64,000 bases of DNA. Source: Mactra quadrangularis (taxonomy: Eukaryota; Mollusca; Bivalvia; Venerida; Mactridae). Shown in pieces: positions 60,900 through 64,000 of this stretch. Location of the stretch: NCBI GenBank assembly GCA_025267735.1, contig CM046294.1:5552001-5616000 (forward strand). Reading direction: 5' to 3'. The notes below the pieces were generated by a model that was not told the DNA's origin, searched no databases, and saw only the letters and a list, made by a program, of their open reading frames with translations. The position numbers were made by a program, and so were the translations under genes. Position 1 is the first letter of the stretch. Each line of letters opens with the position of its first letter.

Positions 60900-61220
60900 A
60901 TTCGTATTCGTAAACGTTCTATGTCCGTTCCTACATCGATAAGACTGGCTGTGCAATCGTTAGCGTTTAATCCTTCCGAGAATTTGAAAGCGCAAATCTG
61001 ATTGGTTGTTTACAGCACAATAATCCAATAAATTATCACATCTCATTTAACGTTTGATGACGCGCAGGGAAAATCAAAATGTCGGACAGAAGCAGACGAC
61101 TACAACACTGTAACATTTAAGTGCTCCAGTTACAATTTATCAAAAGTACGTCAGTTACGACTTTTTAAAGTAAATTGATTATAATTCACGTCAATTCACG
61201 TAATTTCGTTGAAACGTAAC
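60900..61220. promoter_or_regulatory. CpG- and CCAAT-containing promoter-like patch
   Basis: CpGs are visibly more frequent than around it. There are CCAAT boxes in both orientations (ATTGG at 61001-61005, CCAAT at 61025-61029) and TGATGACGCGCAG at about 61056-61067. This resembles a housekeeping-type start region and could drive the minus-strand NlpC/P60-like gene through an untranslated exon, or a plus-strand gene leaving the window. A plus-strand ATG follows at 61079 (MSDRSRRLQH, then a weak GTAACA). Confidence 0.4.
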
Positions 61221-61590
61221 AAACGTCTTTGTTGTCATTTTATTGGATTACGAAAATACGTTACAAATGCATTGTTTACATGTAAATGTAGTCTCGTATG
61301 TACATTGTTATTTTACTAAACGTGTGGACGAGTCATTCAGAAAGTTATGTTAAATGTGTGTTTATTTCACGATTTAGTCAGTTATGTTTTGTTCCATTGA
61401 CAAAAGCTCTAGTCTGTCAGCTTTGTTCTACTTCTAGAACGTCATCGATTTTAACCGTTTATGCCTATGTATGGTACAAATCAAATGTTTGCATTTGTTT
61501 TATAATTGTTCACTCGATAATTTCGTAATGAAGCGATATTTTAGCGTTTTTACTGTTTTACCTTTGGGTTACTCTTCATAATGCTCATCA

Positions 61591-61757
61591 GTTCATGAAC
61601 GCATCAGTTTATGAACTCTTTTCGTAAGTTCATGAACGAGGTGCATCAGTTCAAGAACCAATCATAATCTCAGTTCAACAACCGTTCATAGACCTAGTTT
61701 ATTAACTGTTCATCAACCAATTTGTCTAAATTGTCGTTCATAAACTGTTCATGAACA
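61591..61757. repeat. Cluster of nine GTTCATGAAC-like decamers
   Basis: Exact GTTCATGAAC at 61591, 61628 and 61748. One- or two-base variants at 61607 (GTTTATGAAC), 61649 (GTTCAAGAAC), 61673 (GTTCAACAAC), 61684 (GTTCATAGAC), 61708 (GTTCATCAAC) and 61736 (GTTCATAAAC). Spacing is uneven (11-28 bp), so it is not a simple tandem repeat. Confidence 0.75.
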
Positions 61758-64000
61758 GTTAACCAATTTCTCGATAGGGAAGCCATTCCTTTAACCTGTA
61801 TCTCTACTGATTGTTGTTGCATTATATTTGACTAAACGTTTTATGTGTTGTTTGATGTTATTTTCTTTTTTGTAAGTTCCTCTATCATGCATCAATCTTA
61901 CCTTTTATTTCATCAGCTAAATACTGCACTTGTTTTCAGAAGAATATTAAGTGATATGGTCCTTTTTGGTTACATAGATTTATATGGTATATGTACATGT
62001 ATATTGTGATCCAGCTGTGAAAATATAACAACGCGTTTTTTAATTTCTCTTTACTGGTGACATTGTTGATTAGTAAGATAAAATTTATCTTGCTCTCTGT
62101 AATTTCTGAAAATCGAATGCCTATATGGCATGTTAAGCATTTCCAGTATCCACCTTGATGGAAGTATAAAAAGGAGACATGGTATTTATGTTGCACAGTA
62201 ATAATGCTTTACATTGTAGTCAATATTTACTTACCTTTGGTCTAAATGCTTACCACACAATTGATTCATTTGAACCAGCAACCATTTATAATTGTTCTAT
62301 TATAATTTGTTGGTCAAATGTTAGTATTGTCTGTTAAAAGAGTCTCAGATGAAATGTATTGTTCAGCTTTAGTTTACGTAATCCTGGGTTGCCAGATGCC
62401 AACCAAAAACAAACATCTTGTGTTTTAATGATTTTGATGCACAAATCAGATGAAGACAGTCGAGCTCATAAATGTTAGATTAATTAGAAAGTAAACATCA
62501 ATAGTAACCAATTTAATTTTTGTACTGATAGATTTCCATGAACAGATTCTAGTTAGATTATTAATTGACAATATGAAATAAACATTTTGAAAACATGCAA
62601 TTTGGATGCAAATTGCTGCATCACCTAACTTTGACAAGTAACACATAATTGCATGATACATTTTTAAATTAACAAAGACCACGCGTTTCAAAAGACATCT
62701 TATATACGTACATCTGATTAAATTTGTGACTTTTTGTGAAAAATAATATACTAGAATCTGTTTTTCATTCTGCGTGAAATCACTTATAAAACGTAAATTT
62801 GTATTCATTTCACGTACATACATTTAGCTGTAATAGTAAACACTAGTGTCAGGTGATGCATCTATAGTTGAGATCACATTATGTGACATATAGTATATGT
62901 AGAGAGTTGACTCATGTGATAGATGATGATTATACCAGATGAAATGTGCCACATATCTTCTTACTGTATATTACATATTTGTAACATATGTTTTAGCTTC
63001 TACCAGATGTCCCGAGATGAATCAATATATTACAATTTGACTACAACTGATATTATAAATGTATAAAATAATATAGTAAAATGTATTTTTAATCTTCGGT
63101 CAATGTGAACAAGCTATATATATAAAAGTGTTTTATAAAATATGTCAACATGTTGATAACTTTTAATATCTAGTTCCTACTATTAGACATAGGTTATTAT
63201 CTTTAATAAATGACATAAGCCTGCTGATTTTTGATTTAAATTATGGCCTATTCATAATAAAATTTAAAAATGAATTAAGTTCCATTTTCATGTACAGCTG
63301 TTACACATTGACCTAAGACTAAGAACACACTTTCTATACTATTTATGTATACATTCAGCTAAATCATACAGGTAAGGTACAGTATAGTTTCTGTAGTAAC
63401 ACTCTATCTTGGATTAATTTGACTAAGCTCCAAGAGTTCAGTTGCATGTCTTTCATTGTATCAATTGATATAACTAAAATGATAACTATCTGAGTATTTC
63501 AAATTGCAAGTCATAATAATCATTTTCTACTATCGGTATAGTTGTCTCTAGTCGAAAAATGCAACATTTTCTTGTATGCATTTACCAATTTCTTAAAACA
63601 ACATTTCCAGTGCTTTGAAAGTGATGCTCGAAGTTTAAAGACATTGTTAGCTCATTTAAATCCTTATATTACTATAGTCATGTAATATATTAATTGCATT
63701 ATGTACAAGTCATCATATTTAGAAATGAAACTTTGCACAAGAAATCATGTACAATGAGTTGGTACATGACACATAAGTCAGCATCAAGATAATGCATGCT
63801 AATATTTAAAAAAGAATGAAACAAAAAGGACAACAACAGTTTTTTAGACGAAATATGAATTTTATTGTGTTGTTTCTATATCACAATTTGTATTATAATA
63901 ACCATCAATAAAGCATACTATTTTTATAACTTACCTAAAAGTATGTAGAATTGTGTACATAATGTTATACAACATTGTTAAATGGAAATAAAATGTCTAA
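61758..64000. other. Right flank, nothing recognised
   Basis: AT-rich sequence to the window end. Open frames at 61936-62196 and 62446-62823 have low-complexity, noncoding-like composition and no splice context. Confidence 0.4.

Noticed and set aside
62446..62823. 125-codon minus-strand frame
   Set aside because: Composition is typical of AT-rich noncoding DNA (Ile/Phe/Tyr/Cys rich), no upstream exon or recognisable motif.

Overview
The window looks like nuclear DNA of a bivalve mollusc. It is AT-rich, has small exons (57-207 bp) in kilobase-sized introns, consensus GT-AG junctions, and many interspersed tRNA-headed SINEs, foldback MITEs, a small Helitron-like element and G/C-tract terminal-inverted-repeat (TIR) elements of kinds common in clams and mussels. 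The assignment to bivalves rests on recalled repeat types and was not tested by a search. No bacterial gene, rRNA, functional tRNA or CRISPR array is visible.

Two protein-coding genes can be assembled exon by exon, both on the minus strand. (1) 421-15959 is a 10-exon tubulin tyrosine ligase-like gene of the TTLL10 (tubulin polyglycylase) type. All ten exons keep frame and give 719 residues. (2) 43004-58638 is a 5-exon gene for a 731-residue protein. It has an N-terminal basic helix, an NlpC/P60-type cysteine peptidase-like domain (DCCGLV, PGDLVF and HVEIW motifs) and a long acidic Ser/Asn/Asp-rich tail. A weaker third candidate, also minus strand, is a probable internal exon at 37070-37199 with a possible terminal exon at 36582-36687. 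I do not recognise its protein.

Layout: 1-420 is TTLL10 3' UTR and downstream sequence. 421-15959 is TTLL10 with repeat-filled introns (three SINE families, a 40-bp minisatellite, a 163-bp hairpin, a TIR element). 16-36 kb is intergenic and repeat-dominated: a Helitron-like element beside a hairpin, TIR elements with target-site duplications, a nested insertion, and a young SINE with a 15-bp duplication. 36.4-37.2 kb is CpG-richer and holds the third candidate. 37.2-43 kb is mostly unexplained. 43-58.6 kb is the NlpC/P60-like gene. 58.6-64 kb is upstream sequence with a CpG/CCAAT-rich promoter-like patch near 61 kb and a cluster of GTTCATGAAC-like decamers at 61.6-61.76 kb.

How the genes may relate: TTLL10-type enzymes build glycine side chains on gamma-carboxyl groups of tubulin glutamates. 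Bacterial NlpC/P60 enzymes cut peptide bonds made through gamma-glutamyl carboxyls. Finding a gene of each chemistry on one strand within 60 kb suggests, purely as inference, a writer/eraser relationship. The pairing may equally be chance.
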